NCBI GenBank assembly: GCA_039810245.1
Contig: JBDHWQ010000014.1
Span: forward strand, 29,572-93,571
From: CALDSL01 sp039810245
GTDB lineage: Bacteria; Chloroflexota; Anaerolineae; Anaerolineales; Anaerolineaceae
DNA length: 64,000 nucleotides
Reading direction: 5' to 3'
This document shows positions 15,565 to 25,060 of the stretch, one piece after another. Position 1 is the stretch's first letter. Each line of letters opens with the position of its first letter. The notes below the pieces were generated by a model, which ran no database searches, was not told the origin of the DNA, and was given only the letters and a program-made list of their open reading frames with translations. Made by a program: the position numbers and the translations under genes.

Positions 15565-17973
15565 TTAAAGCATGTGCGCCACGGTCACTCCGTCGCCACC
15601 CTCATTATCCATGCCCGACTCATAGCTCTTGACGTGCTGCGACTGGCGCAGTGCATCGCGAATCACCTGGCGCAGCCGGCCGGTGCCTTTGCCGTGGATG
15701 ATGCGCACAAACGGTAGCCCGGCCAGGTAAGCGTTTTCCAGGTAGCGGTCCAGGGCTTCCAGCGCGTCTTCAGCGCGCATCCCGCGCAGGTCCAGCTCCA
15801 TGCCGGGCGATGCGCGCATGGCGGATGCCCCACCGGCCATGGCGGCCGGCTTTTCACGCGCGGCAGCATTCACCGGTGGGGGCGCCGGCGTCTCTTCAGC
15901 AAATATGCCCGGGCGCTCCAGGTCATCCAGGCGCGCGCGCACGCGCAGATTGCCAAGCTGCACTTCGGCATCCATCTCGCCCAGCGCGCTGACCACGCCT
16001 TCCATCTTCAGTGTGCGCACGCGCACCTTATCGCCCAGACGCAGCGGGCGGCGCTCGCTGCGCTCGCCGCCTTTCTGCTGGCGCTCCACCGGGCGCTCCA
16101 CGCTGGCGCGAATGCTTTCCACCTGTTCCTGCAGCGGCTTAAGTGCTTCCAGCGGCTGGCGCGCGCGCTGCAGCGCGCGGCGCACATCATCCAGGTCGCC
16201 GCGCAGGGCAGCGGCTTCCTCTTCGGCTTCGCTGCGCGCCTTTTCCAGCACTGCGCGGCGCTCTTCTTCGATCTGCGCCAGGCGCTTGTTCAGCTCGCGG
16301 CGCGCTTTTTCAGCTTCGCCGCGCGCGGTTTCGGCCTGAGCGCGGCTCTTACGCGCCAGGTCGCGCTGGTGGTGGATCTCGTCCAGCAGGTCTTCGGCGC
16401 GCAGGTCATTGGGGTCGATCGTCTCGCGCGCCGACGCGATGATCTCTTTGGGCAGCCCCAGGCGCTCGGCGATGGCCAGCGCATTGGAACGGCCCGGCAG
16501 CCCAATGGTCAGGTGGTAGGTGGGGCGCAGCGTTTCCAGGTTAAATTCCATGCTGGCGTTCACCACACCCGCTGTGCCGTGGGCATAGGTTTTCAGCTCG
16601 GGGTAGTGCGTGGCCACCAGGCAGGTGATGCGCTTTTCGAGCAGGAAGGAAAGGATCGAGCGCGCCAGCGCCGCGCCTTCCTGCGGGTCGGTGCCCGCGC
16701 CCAGCTCGTCCAGCAGCACCAGGCTGTGCCGCCCTGCACGCGCCAGGATGCGCGTGATGTTGGTGATGTGCCCTGAGAACGTGGAAAGCGACTGCTCGAT
16801 GGACTGCTCGTCGCCAATATCGGCGTAAATGTCCTTGAAAATACTCAGCGTGGCCCCGGACTGGGCCGGGATGTGCAGCCCGGCCTGGGCCATCAGCGCC
16901 AGCAGCCCCACCGTCTTGAGCGTCACCGTCTTGCCACCGGTGTTGGGGCCGGTAATCACCAGGGCGAAGGTTTTTTCGTCCAGGTACACGTCAATCGGCA
17001 CCACCGTCGCCGGGTCGAGGAGCGGGTGGCGCGCCTGGTACAGGCTGAGGGTGCTTCCCGGGTGCGCGCCGCTGCGCTCATTGCGCATTGGCGCCAGCAC
17101 CGGCTCGCTGGCGCGCAGGTCTTCGGCGTACTTGGCGCACGCCAGCGCCAGGTCCATTTCGGCCAGCGCGTTCACCATCTCCTTGAGGTCGTGCGCGTTC
17201 GCGCCCACCTGGCTGGAAAGCTCGGCCAGGATGCGCCGCTCTTCGTCGCGCTCTTCCAACTGCAGCGCGTGCCACTGGTTGTTGAGGTCAACCACCACCA
17301 GCGGCTCGACGAACAGCGTGGCACCCGAGGACGACTGGTCGTGGATGATCGAGCGCACGCGGCCCTTGAATTCAGAGCGCAGCGGGATCACATAGCGCCC
17401 GTTGCGCTGGGTGATAATCGACTCCTGCAGCATGGGCTGGGTTTTCGGGTCGTTGATCATGCGTTCCAGGCGCGTCATCAGGCGGTCGTGCGAAATCTTC
17501 ACCTCGCGGCGTATGGCGCCCAGCCGCGGCGAGGCGCTGTCGAGGATGTCGCCGCGCTCGGAAATGGCACGCGAGATGGCGTCGATCAACCCGGGCGGTG
17601 GGGGCAGCGCCTCGGCGATGCGCGTGAGAGTCGGGTAGCACTCGGCGCTGCGCTCAAACGAGCGCGCCATATTGCGTGCCGCCATCAGTGTGTTCTTCAC
17701 TTCCAGCAGCTCGGCAGCCTGCAGTACACCACCGCGCCCGGCCAGGTCGACCAGCGGGCGGATATCCGTAGCGCCGCCGACCGTCACATCGGCGTTGACC
17801 GAAAGCAGCAGCCGCGCCTCTGAGGTGCGCCGCTGCTGCTGCAAAGCCAGCTCCAGGTCGTTGGTGGGGCGCACCTGGCGCACCAGCTCCGCCGAAGCCG
17901 AAAAAGCGGCATAACCAGCCAGCCGCTCTAAGATCTTGGGAAATTCAAGGGTAATAATGGTCTTCTCATCCAT
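15565..17973 (-). CDS. mutS2: MutS2 family ATPase/endonuclease (Smr domain)
   Basis: An 802-residue protein from the ATG at 17973. MutS core and lever domains are followed by Walker A GPNTGGKT (342-349), Walker B (LVLLDELGAGTDPQEG), a long charged coiled coil (about 520-640), and a C-terminal Smr nuclease domain (LDLRGMRAEDALEALD, then FVRIIHGKGTGRLR). MutS2 lacks the mismatch-recognition domain. Family members suppress recombination or split collided ribosomes (RqcU). The upstream frame stays open but lacks family similarity, so the internal ATG is chosen. Confidence 0.95.
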   Translation of the reverse strand: MDEKTIITLEFPKILERLAGYAAFSASAELVRQVRPTNDLELALQQQRRTSEARLLLSVNADVTVGGATDIRPLVDLAGRGGVLQAAELLEVKNTLMAARNMARSFERSAECYPTLTRIAEALPPPPGLIDAISRAISERGDILDSASPRLGAIRREVKISHDRLMTRLERMINDPKTQPMLQESIITQRNGRYVIPLRSEFKGRVRSIIHDQSSSGATLFVEPLVVVDLNNQWHALQLEERDEERRILAELSSQVGANAHDLKEMVNALAEMDLALACAKYAEDLRASEPVLAPMRNERSGAHPGSTLSLYQARHPLLDPATVVPIDVYLDEKTFALVITGPNTGGKTVTLKTVGLLALMAQAGLHIPAQSGATLSIFKDIYADIGDEQSIEQSLSTFSGHITNITRILARAGRHSLVLLDELGAGTDPQEGAALARSILSFLLEKRITCLVATHYPELKTYAHGTAGVVNASMEFNLETLRPTYHLTIGLPGRSNALAIAERLGLPKEIIASARETIDPNDLRAEDLLDEIHHQRDLARKSRAQAETARGEAEKARRELNKRLAQIEEERRAVLEKARSEAEEEAAALRGDLDDVRRALQRARQPLEALKPLQEQVESIRASVERPVERQQKGGERSERRPLRLGDKVRVRTLKMEGVVSALGEMDAEVQLGNLRVRARLDDLERPGIFAEETPAPPPVNAAAREKPAAMAGGASAMRASPGMELDLRGMRAEDALEALDRYLENAYLAGLPFVRIIHGKGTGRLRQVIRDALRQSQHVKSYESGMDNEGGDGVTVAHML

Positions 17974-18040
17974 AAGCAAAATGAGTCTACCATAAAGCCC
18001 CCGCCCCCGGTATTGGCCATTACGACAGGCCAAATGACCA

Positions 18041-18057
18041 GGGATAGGGGTAGTCCC
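18041..18057. promoter_or_regulatory. GGGA-N5-CCCTA-type dyad upstream of amrS
   Basis: Read on the minus strand this is GGGACTACCCCTATCCC; on the plus strand a CAGGGA...TCCCTG dyad encloses it. It lies about 36 bases upstream of the TATAAT at 18094, the position of an activator site. It belongs to a set of similar dyads in this window. Confidence 0.45.
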
Positions 18058-18093
18058 TGACCCGTGGGAATTGCCGCCTGGAAAGCGGCATTG

Positions 18094-18099
18094 TATAAT
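18094..18099 (+). promoter_or_regulatory. -10 box of amrS
   Basis: TATAAT lies 27 bases before the ATG at 18127; the short leader carries AAAGGTAG as a ribosome-binding site. Confidence 0.55.
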
Positions 18100-18126
18100 C
18101 GAGAGCATAGAAAGGTAGTTTTCCCG

Positions 18127-19188
18127 ATGATGACCATGCTGGATACCCTCGACGCGCTGACGCGACCGGCCGCGCCGGAGCTCATCCAACCGCTGGACGA
18201 CGGCGCGCTGCGCTGCCTGGCCTGTGCCCACCGCTGTCGCATCTGGCCCGGCCGGCGCGGGGTGTGCCAGGTGCGCTTCAACCAGGATGGCGAGCTGCGC
18301 GTGCCGTGGGGTTACGTGGTGGCCGCCCACGCAGACCCGATCGAGAAAAAACCCTTCAATCACTTCCTGCCCGGCGCCATCGCGTTTACCTTTGGCATGC
18401 TGGGCTGCGACTTTCACTGCGGCTACTGCCAGAACTGGGTCACCAGCCAGCCGCTGCGCGACGGTTTTGACCTGGATGACAGTATGATCCAGCGCGTGAC
18501 GCCCGAACAGTTGGTGCGCAGCGCGCAGCGCTGTGGCGCGCAGGTGATGGCCTCGTCGTACAACGAGCCGCTAATCACCAGCGAGTGGGCCGCGGATGTG
18601 TTTACCCTGGCGCGCCAGGCAGGGATGCGCTGCGCGTATATCTCGAACGGCAATGCCACGCCCGAAGTGCTGGCGTTCCTGCGACCGTACCTGACCGCCT
18701 ACAAGGTGGACCTCAAGACCATGCAAGATGCGCACTACCGTTCGCTGGGCGGCGTGCTGCACAACGTGCTGGACAGCATCCGCATGGCACACGCGATGGG
18801 CCTGTGGGTGGAAGTGGTTACGCTGGTGGTGCCGGGCTTCAACGACAGCATTGAGGAGTTGTGGGAAGCGGCGCGCTTTATCACCTCGGTTTCGCCGGAT
18901 ATCCCCTGGCACGTAACCGCCTTCCACCCGGAGTACCGCATGACCGACCGCCAGCGTACCACCCAGCAGACGCTGCTGCGCGCGGCGGAGATCGGCCAGG
19001 AAGCCGGCCTCAGGTACGTGTACGCCGGCAACCTGCCTGGGCGGGTGGGCTCGCTGGAAGACAGCTTTTGCCCGCGCTGCCAGGCGCGCCTGGTGCGCCG
19101 CAGCGGCTTTTACGTGCTGGAAAACCGCGTGACCGCGGACGGCAAGTGCCCGTCCTGCGGCGAGCGCGTGCCCGGCGTGTGGGCCTGA
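18127..19188 (+). CDS. amrS: AmmeMemoRadiSam-system radical SAM enzyme (AmrS)
   Basis: About 353 residues from the ATG at 18127 (18130 and 18136 are alternatives). The N-terminal cysteine knot (Cys30, 33, 37, 47) is followed by the radical SAM motif CDFHCGYC (Cys94, 98, 101). A TIM-barrel core has the family stretch YNEPLITSEWAADVF, and a C-terminal zinc-ribbon-like segment (CPRCQ...CPSCGE) closes it. It cleaves SAM reductively with a 4Fe-4S cluster. The AMMECR1 and Memo partners of this system are not in the window, and the substrate is not known. It has its own promoter and an upstream dyad. Confidence 0.9.
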   Translation: MMTMLDTLDALTRPAAPELIQPLDDGALRCLACAHRCRIWPGRRGVCQVRFNQDGELRVPWGYVVAAHADPIEKKPFNHFLPGAIAFTFGMLGCDFHCGYCQNWVTSQPLRDGFDLDDSMIQRVTPEQLVRSAQRCGAQVMASSYNEPLITSEWAADVFTLARQAGMRCAYISNGNATPEVLAFLRPYLTAYKVDLKTMQDAHYRSLGGVLHNVLDSIRMAHAMGLWVEVVTLVVPGFNDSIEELWEAARFITSVSPDIPWHVTAFHPEYRMTDRQRTTQQTLLRAAEIGQEAGLRYVYAGNLPGRVGSLEDSFCPRCQARLVRRSGFYVLENRVTADGKCPSCGERVPGVWA

Positions 19189-19271
19189 CATCCTGTGGCC
19201 GGGGCGGGTTTGCGCGCCCGCGCTTAACAGAATTGTCATACAAGAGGCTGCATTTTCGGCCTTGATTTCAT

Positions 19272-19277
19272 TATAAT
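19272..19277 (+). promoter_or_regulatory. -10 box for the channel gene
   Basis: TATAAT lies in an AT-rich stretch 168 bases before the ATG at 19446, giving a leader of about 160 bases. Confidence 0.45.
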
Positions 19278-19292
19278 TTTTTATATTCACTT

Positions 19293-19358
19293 CTATCTGT
19301 ATTTCCGCGAACTGCCCTGCGGAAGGAATGCGGCAGTTACGCAGCTCTGTGCAGATAG
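19293..19358 (+). promoter_or_regulatory. Candidate structured mRNA leader with pseudoknot potential
   Basis: An outer 7-base stem (CTATCTG 19293-19299 with CAGATAG 19352-19358) encloses a 6-base hairpin (TTCCGC 19303-19308 with GCGGAA 19319-19324). The hairpin loop holds ACTGCC (19311-19316), exactly complementary to GGCAGT (19332-19337) downstream, so an H-type pseudoknot can form. Further hairpins lie between 19359 and 19415, before the AGGAAAC ribosome-binding site. I cannot match it to a known riboswitch class. Confidence 0.45.
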
Positions 19359-19445
19359 GTTTTTCCAGCGCTCGAACGGGGGAAACTGCGCCGCGCGATA
19401 CCGCGCACCACCGGGCACAAAAACATTTCAACACAGGAAACTGCA

Positions 19446-21344
19446 ATGAATGCGACATGGCAGGAAAAACTTCGTTATCGTTTCGACAACTTTATGTCGA
19501 AAGGCACCGTGGCATTGATCGGCGGGCTGGGACTGCTTTCTCTGATGCTGATCCTGGCAGTGGCGGCCGTGCTCTCCGCGAGCGGCATCAACGCAGCGGG
19601 AGCGGACGGCCGCCTTTCTTTTTGGGAGGCCGCGTGGCAAAGCCTGATGCGCACGATGGACGCCGGAACAATGGGCGGCGACGAGGGCTGGGCTTACCGC
19701 TGGGTGATGTTTCTGGTGACACTGGGAGGCGTATTCATTATCAGCACCCTGATTGGCGTGCTCACGAGCGGTATCGACAACAAAATGGAGGACCTGCGCA
19801 AGGGGCGATCGCGGGTGATCGAACATGATCATACCGTCATTCTGGGGTGGTCGTCGCAAATCTACACCATCGTATCTGAGCTGCTGATTGCCAATGAAAA
19901 CCGGAGCGACGCGTGCATTGTTATCCTTGGTAATAAAGATAAGGTGGAGATGGAAGATGAAATCCGCGCGCTTATCGGCGGAAAAAGCAAGACACGCATC
20001 GTGTGCCGCACAGGCAGCCCGATGGTGATGGCCGACCTAGACCTGGTGAGCCTGCAAACCGCGCGCTCCATGGTAGTCCTATCGCCCGAATCCAGCGACC
20101 CTGACGCGCAGACCATCAAAACCATCCTGGCGATTACCAACAACGCCAGGCGGCGCAGCCAGCCTTACCACATCGTCGCCGAGATTAAAGATCCCAAAAA
20201 CATTCAGGTCTCCAAAATGGTGGGCAAAGACGAGGTGGAGCTGATCCTCACCGGCAACCTGATTTCCAGGATCATCGCGCAGACCTGCCGGCAGTCCGGG
20301 CTTTCGGTGGTATATACCGAGCTGCTCGACTTTGGCGGCGACGAGATTTACTTCAAAGAAGAGCCCGCGCTCGCCGGGCGCACATACCGCGATGTGCTGA
20401 CCGCATACCGCACATCCGCCGTGATCGGGCTGGAGCGGAGCGGGCCGGGCGTGCGCCTGAACCCGCCGATGGATACTCTGGTGCAGGCAGGCGACCGCAT
20501 TATCGCGATTTCCGCCGATGATGATACGATCGTGCTGGACGCACAACACGCCGCCGCGCCACAGCCGGAAAAAATGGTGGACGGGCAGCCCCGGCCCGCC
20601 AGGCCGGAACGCACGTTGCTGCTGGGCTGGAACGAGCACGCGGCTTCGGTGGTGCGCGAGCTGGACAGTTACGTGGCGCCCGGCTCCGAAGTGACCGTTA
20701 TCTCCTGCGTGCCGGATGGGCAAGCGGAATTGGAGAGCTTGCAGCCGGAGCTTGCCAACCAGCGAGTAACATATAAGTTAATGGACACCACCAACCGTCG
20801 CATCCTGGAAGACGCAAAACCGCACGAATTCGACCATGTAATCGTATTGTCCTATTCGAGCGTCAAAGACCTTCAGGAAGCGGATGCCTGCACGCTGATC
20901 ACCCTGCTGCACCTGCGCGACATGGCCGAACAGCATGGGCAACCCATTTCTATCGTTTCGGAAATACTGGACGTGCAGAACCGCGCCCTGGCAGAGGTGA
21001 CGCACGCCGATGACTTCATTGTCAGCGAGCGCTTGATCAGCCTGATCATGACTCAGGTCTCAGAAAGCAAGGCTCTGAATGCCGTGTTCACCGACATCTT
21101 CGATCCGCAGGGGTCGGAATTCTACCTTAAGCCGGCCGGTGAGTACGTGCAGCTCGACACCCCGGTCAATTTTTACACGGTGATCGAGTCGGCGGCGCGG
21201 CGCGGCCAAACAGCGGTCGGCTACCGGCGCAAGGCCGAAGCGGGAAACGCTGCCGCGGCGTATGGCGTGACGCTGAACCCCGATAAAGCCCTGGAGTTTA
21301 TCTTCTGCAAAGAAGACCGCATCATCGTTCTGGCAGAAGATTGA
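19446..21344 (+). CDS. CASTOR/POLLUX-like ion channel protein with two RCK/TrkA-N-like domains
   Basis: A 632-residue membrane protein. Two N-terminal helices (about 22-47 and 80-105) flank a pore-like stretch (SFWEAAWQSLMRTMDAGTMGGDEGW). Two nucleotide-binding-like domains follow (from about 120, DHTVILGWSSQIYTIVSELL, and from about 385, RTLLLGWNEHAASVVRELD), each with RCK-type folds and C-lobe regions. This order matches bacterial homologues of the plant CASTOR/POLLUX channels, which gate K+ or Ca2+. It probably tetramerises in the cytoplasmic membrane. A 160-base structured leader precedes it, so expression may respond to an ion or nucleotide. Confidence 0.85.
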   Translation: MNATWQEKLRYRFDNFMSKGTVALIGGLGLLSLMLILAVAAVLSASGINAAGADGRLSFWEAAWQSLMRTMDAGTMGGDEGWAYRWVMFLVTLGGVFIISTLIGVLTSGIDNKMEDLRKGRSRVIEHDHTVILGWSSQIYTIVSELLIANENRSDACIVILGNKDKVEMEDEIRALIGGKSKTRIVCRTGSPMVMADLDLVSLQTARSMVVLSPESSDPDAQTIKTILAITNNARRRSQPYHIVAEIKDPKNIQVSKMVGKDEVELILTGNLISRIIAQTCRQSGLSVVYTELLDFGGDEIYFKEEPALAGRTYRDVLTAYRTSAVIGLERSGPGVRLNPPMDTLVQAGDRIIAISADDDTIVLDAQHAAAPQPEKMVDGQPRPARPERTLLLGWNEHAASVVRELDSYVAPGSEVTVISCVPDGQAELESLQPELANQRVTYKLMDTTNRRILEDAKPHEFDHVIVLSYSSVKDLQEADACTLITLLHLRDMAEQHGQPISIVSEILDVQNRALAEVTHADDFIVSERLISLIMTQVSESKALNAVFTDIFDPQGSEFYLKPAGEYVQLDTPVNFYTVIESAARRGQTAVGYRRKAEAGNAAAAYGVTLNPDKALEFIFCKEDRIIVLAED

Positions 21345-21397
21345 GCGCAAATCGAAATCAACTGAGCATCTGGACAGCCGGAAAAACAAAGCACATC

Positions 21398-21419
21398 GCC
21401 CGCGCAATTTTGCGCGGGC
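21398..21419. terminator. Bidirectional hairpin between convergent genes
   Basis: The 10-base arms 21398-21407 and 21410-21419 are perfect complements around TT. It lies between the ends of the channel gene and the transglycosylase-like gene. Confidence 0.6.
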
Positions 21420-21425
21420 AAATGT

Positions 21426-23306
21426 TTATGGCGTGGGCGTAAGCGTCGGCGTCTCGGTCAACGTGCCTTCAGGCGTCACCGTTTCGGTGACGGCAGTCGT
21501 CAGCGTGAGCGTCTGCTGGGTCGGAGCCTGCGGGGTGACGGTGGGCGGCAGGATGAAATTGAAATTATTCTCAGTGCTCTCGCCTGGCTCGGATGTGGGC
21601 TGGTTGACGCGCACGCGCGGCGTGGGCGTCTGCGGCCCGGGCGGGTAGCCGGTCACCTCGTCAATGTAGCGCAGCGATAGCTGGCACACCTGGTCGAGCT
21701 GCGCCGAGACTAGATCCCAGTTGAGCTTTTCGTTCTCGGTCCACGAGCGCTCGATGGCGTCGCCCAGGCAGCCGGGGCCGGCGTTGTAATTGACCAGCGT
21801 ATACTTCCAAAGGTCCACAAAGCTGCTCACCTGGCCAGGTGAGCGCTCGGTGTTATTGAGGATAATTTGCGCCACCTGCTCGCAGTTGGCCAGCAGGGTC
21901 TTGGCAAACACTTCGATGCTGAAGTGCGCCTTGGCCAGGTCAATGCCAATCGGGCAGGTTGGGCATTCGGCGTTGACGTTGTTGACCAGCGCAGCGCGCA
22001 GCAGCGCCTGGCTGTCCTCATCAATGTTGCCAAAACCCCACGAGCATACGACCTTGTCCAGCACCAGCGGGCAGAACTGGGCGAAGAACTCCGGGTTCCA
22101 CAGCAGCACGGTATCGGCGCCATCTTCGGTAAGCTGCCCCAACCCGGCTTCCTGCCAGTTTTCGTACAGGCCAGGCCAGAACTGGCTCTCGCGGCTGAAG
22201 ATATTTTTCATTAGCCAGGCGGGAATGCCCGTATCCCGCGATACGTCGAAGATTTGCTGGTTAAACTGGTTCTGCCAGCCTTCCAGCACCGGCTGCGCCG
22301 CATCTACACCGCACGACGTGGCCGTGCCAGCGGGGGTCAAGCCGCCGTCCGGGCAGCCGGTGGCGTCCACAACCCCGGTGCGGATCAGCCGCCCGGCGAG
22401 GTAGTAATAGCCCTGGTTCGAGGCCAGGCCCTCGGCGGTCTTGGGGCTGGTCAGCCAGGGCGGCGGACCACCGACATCGGGGAATACGCGCCACACATCC
22501 GTACAGCTCACCTGGTTGCCGTCGCGGAACTGCGAGCTGATCACGTCCACGTAATAGGTGCGGTCGTCGGGGTCGCCATCGTCGGGGTTGGCGAAATCGC
22601 CCCAGGGCATAGCGCGCACCTGGGCGGTGTAATGCTCAGATGAATCGCCAAAGCTGGAGTCGGCCCAGAACTCGATGTAAATCCCCTGGATGCCGGTGGG
22701 CTGCAGCGGGATGGCGCACTGCCGCCCCGGGCAGCTAAACGGCTGGCCGTTTATCATGCCCTGCAGGCGGATGATAACCTCATTGGGCAGCGGCTCCACC
22801 CCGGTGAGGATCAGCGAGGGCAGGTCTTCACAGCGATTGTTATACGGCGGCTCGATGGTGCAGCCTTGCAGCGTCAGCTCGACGGTGGGGGTAGGCAGAT
22901 CAACGGCCACCTTTTTCTGCGCGCCGCCGCTCCACGCCAGGTGCAGGTAAAAGCCTACGCAGTCCTCGGTCGAGCCGGCGCCCAGCGCTTGCGGGCAGTC
23001 TACCGTCTCCAGCCACTCAAAGTACACATCTTCATCGCAGCCCTGGCTGATCTCAAAGTTGGTGGGGCGGCCTTCGTGGTCGATCACCAGGCGGCAGGCA
23101 ATCTCGTTGGTGTCCCAGCGGATCAGCCACCATTCATAGCCGGTGAAATTGACGTCAATGTACGTGCGGCGGGGGGAGGGCGTGGGGGTAAGCTCACCTT
23201 CATCTTGCGCGTGAACAGGCAGCCTGGCGGATGCTGTAAGAGCCATCAAGGCTGCCAGGCAGACAACAATGATATTCACCGCCAGGATTTTGCGTAGAAT
23301 CCCCAT
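21426..23306 (-). CDS. Secreted protein with lytic-transglycosylase-like domain and T/P-rich tail
   Basis: A 626-residue exported protein. The signal peptide (1-34) ends near VHAQ. Residues 45-330 form a cysteine-containing beta-rich region of unknown type. Residues 355-520 look like a lysozyme/SLT fold: IPAWLMKNIFSRESQF with candidate catalytic Glu373, then EAGLGQLTEDGAD in place of the usual GLMQ motif, and the late YNAGPG motif. The tail is T/P-rich. It probably cuts or binds peptidoglycan outside the membrane. The substitutions in the SLT motifs make activity uncertain. It is convergent with the channel gene. Confidence 0.7.
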   Translation of the reverse strand: MGILRKILAVNIIVVCLAALMALTASARLPVHAQDEGELTPTPSPRRTYIDVNFTGYEWWLIRWDTNEIACRLVIDHEGRPTNFEISQGCDEDVYFEWLETVDCPQALGAGSTEDCVGFYLHLAWSGGAQKKVAVDLPTPTVELTLQGCTIEPPYNNRCEDLPSLILTGVEPLPNEVIIRLQGMINGQPFSCPGRQCAIPLQPTGIQGIYIEFWADSSFGDSSEHYTAQVRAMPWGDFANPDDGDPDDRTYYVDVISSQFRDGNQVSCTDVWRVFPDVGGPPPWLTSPKTAEGLASNQGYYYLAGRLIRTGVVDATGCPDGGLTPAGTATSCGVDAAQPVLEGWQNQFNQQIFDVSRDTGIPAWLMKNIFSRESQFWPGLYENWQEAGLGQLTEDGADTVLLWNPEFFAQFCPLVLDKVVCSWGFGNIDEDSQALLRAALVNNVNAECPTCPIGIDLAKAHFSIEVFAKTLLANCEQVAQIILNNTERSPGQVSSFVDLWKYTLVNYNAGPGCLGDAIERSWTENEKLNWDLVSAQLDQVCQLSLRYIDEVTGYPPGPQTPTPRVRVNQPTSEPGESTENNFNFILPPTVTPQAPTQQTLTLTTAVTETVTPEGTLTETPTLTPTP

Positions 23307-23363
23307 GCAGAGCCTTTCCGGTCAGCGAAAAGACTTTCTCCGGTAATTAGTTTAACATGAATC

Positions 23364-23377
23364 GGGGAAATCTCCTA
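23364..23377. promoter_or_regulatory. GGGGAAATCTCCTA dyad
   Basis: A weaker member of the dyad set. The context (...CCTATAACC) closely resembles the 47758 site (...CCTATAACT). It lies 58 bases upstream of the transglycosylase-like gene on the minus strand and about 70 bases before the TATAAT of the lipoprotein gene on the plus strand. Confidence 0.35.
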
Positions 23378-23444
23378 TAACCCGGATGGAGTAGTGCCCG
23401 GGTTCAGCTTCTCGAACGAATAGAATACCGATTCTTCTTCGCGC

Positions 23445-23450
23445 TATAAT
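23445..23450 (+). promoter_or_regulatory. -10 box of the propeller lipoprotein gene
   Basis: TATAAT lies 61 bases before the ATG at 23512. A weak GGAG lies about 12 bases before the start. Confidence 0.45.
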
Positions 23451-23511
23451 GTTAACGTACAACGCATCCACCCACATTACCCCATCCCTCATCTCGCGGA
23501 GCAATCACAGC

Positions 23512-25041
23512 ATGAAATCCCGCCACACCCTCCCCCTGGTTCGCTGGCTGCCGGTGACGCTGGCGCTGGCCTTTGCCCTGCTCGCCTGCCAGGCGCTTGC
23601 GCCCCAACCCACGCCCACCCTGCCGCCGGATGTGCAGATCCCTGCCACGCCGGCCCCCACCATCACGCAGCCTACCCTGGCGCCCACCCCGCTCCCGCCG
23701 GAGCCGACCCCGGCCCCCAGCCTGCCGCCCACGCCGGCCGCACCGCCGCCGACGCCTGCACCAACGCAGGCGGTGGCGCTGAACGCCAGCGGTCCCTGGC
23801 TGCTGCTGGCCCTGGAAAACGGCTTGTGGGCCACCAACCCGGATGGCTCCGGGCTAACCCAACTGACGCAGGATACTATCGTTGGCCCGGTAACGCTCCA
23901 GCGTGGGGTGCAGCCGGGCGGCAGATTGGTGGCCTATATCAGCGGCGATGCTGACCGCACCCACAACCTGGCCCTCAGGCTGGTATCGCTGCCGGATGGC
24001 ACCGTGCGCACCCTCACCCCGCTGACCAACCCTAACACCGAGCCGGGTGAGATCGGCTTCCTGGACGACAAGACCGAAGCCGTGCGCGCCATCACCGACA
24101 TGAACTCGCTGGACTGGTCGCCGGATGGGCAAATGTTGGCTTACATCAGCGTGCAGGACGGCCCCTCGGCCGACCTGTACACCTGGTCGCCGGCCTTTGA
24201 CCAGATCCGCCGCCTGACCGACGGCCCCTCGCAGGGTTATGGCCCGCATTTCTCGCCCGACGGGCGCTTTATTGTCCATTTTGGCGTCAACAGCTTTGGC
24301 ACCGGCGCGGGCTACAGCATGGCCGGCGGCTGGGCCGCCTGGGCCTCCGGCGCGGGGGTCAAGACCCTGTTCACCGGCGGCGGCAGCGGGCAGGAATTTG
24401 GCGGCTGGGTCAACCAGCGCCAGTTCCTGATCAACGCCTGGCGGCCAGACTGCGGGCCGCAGGATTTGCGCGTGATGGACGTGGAAACCGGCGCGGCAAA
24501 AAGCCTGTTGAAGGGCTGTTTTGGCAGCGCCATCGCCTCACCGGTCAGCGGCAGCGTGCTGGTGGCCAGCGGCGGCGAGGGCAGCGAGCTGGCCGGCCTG
24601 TGGCGCATCGACCCGGCCACCGGGCAGCGCACCCAGATGCTCAACCAGCCGGTCAACTGGCTGTCCAGCGAAAACCTGGCCCCCGACGTGCTGGCGGGCG
24701 GCGGTAACAGCGTGGTGGTCAGCAGCAGCGGCGAGGTCATGGCCGCGCAGCCCGACGCGCAGTGCCCCTACGGGTTTGGCGTGGCCGGCTACGGCATGAT
24801 CTACGCCTGGACGTGCGCCAACGAAGGCGCGGACGCGGGCGTGTGGGTCAACGGTCCCGGGATCGAGACGCGCAAGATCTTTGACGGCCCGGCGCTGCAG
24901 CCCGCCTGGTCGCCGCAAAACACGCTGCTGTTCACCAGCGGGCGCACGCTGTACGCGGCCCTGTTCTTTGATTACATCCCCCAGCCGGTGGCGCAGCTAC
25001 CCGGTGACGTGCGCCAGGTGGCCTGGGTAGGCTGGGAATAG
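23512..25041 (+). CDS. Lipoprotein with TolB/PD40-like beta-propeller
   Basis: A 509-residue protein from the ATG at 23512. The signal LALAFALLAC places the lipid-modified cysteine near residue 20. It is followed by a 60-residue proline/threonine-rich stalk and then a beta-propeller with PD40-type blades (SLDWSPDGQMLAYIS, YGPHFSPDGRFIVHF). It would display the propeller on the outside of the membrane. The ligand is unknown. A DegV gene follows after 19 bases and may be co-transcribed. Confidence 0.8.
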   Translation: MKSRHTLPLVRWLPVTLALAFALLACQALAPQPTPTLPPDVQIPATPAPTITQPTLAPTPLPPEPTPAPSLPPTPAAPPPTPAPTQAVALNASGPWLLLALENGLWATNPDGSGLTQLTQDTIVGPVTLQRGVQPGGRLVAYISGDADRTHNLALRLVSLPDGTVRTLTPLTNPNTEPGEIGFLDDKTEAVRAITDMNSLDWSPDGQMLAYISVQDGPSADLYTWSPAFDQIRRLTDGPSQGYGPHFSPDGRFIVHFGVNSFGTGAGYSMAGGWAAWASGAGVKTLFTGGGSGQEFGGWVNQRQFLINAWRPDCGPQDLRVMDVETGAAKSLLKGCFGSAIASPVSGSVLVASGGEGSELAGLWRIDPATGQRTQMLNQPVNWLSSENLAPDVLAGGGNSVVVSSSGEVMAAQPDAQCPYGFGVAGYGMIYAWTCANEGADAGVWVNGPGIETRKIFDGPALQPAWSPQNTLLFTSGRTLYAALFFDYIPQPVAQLPGDVRQVAWVGWE

Positions 25042-25060
25042 TAACTGGGAGCGTGCTCAT

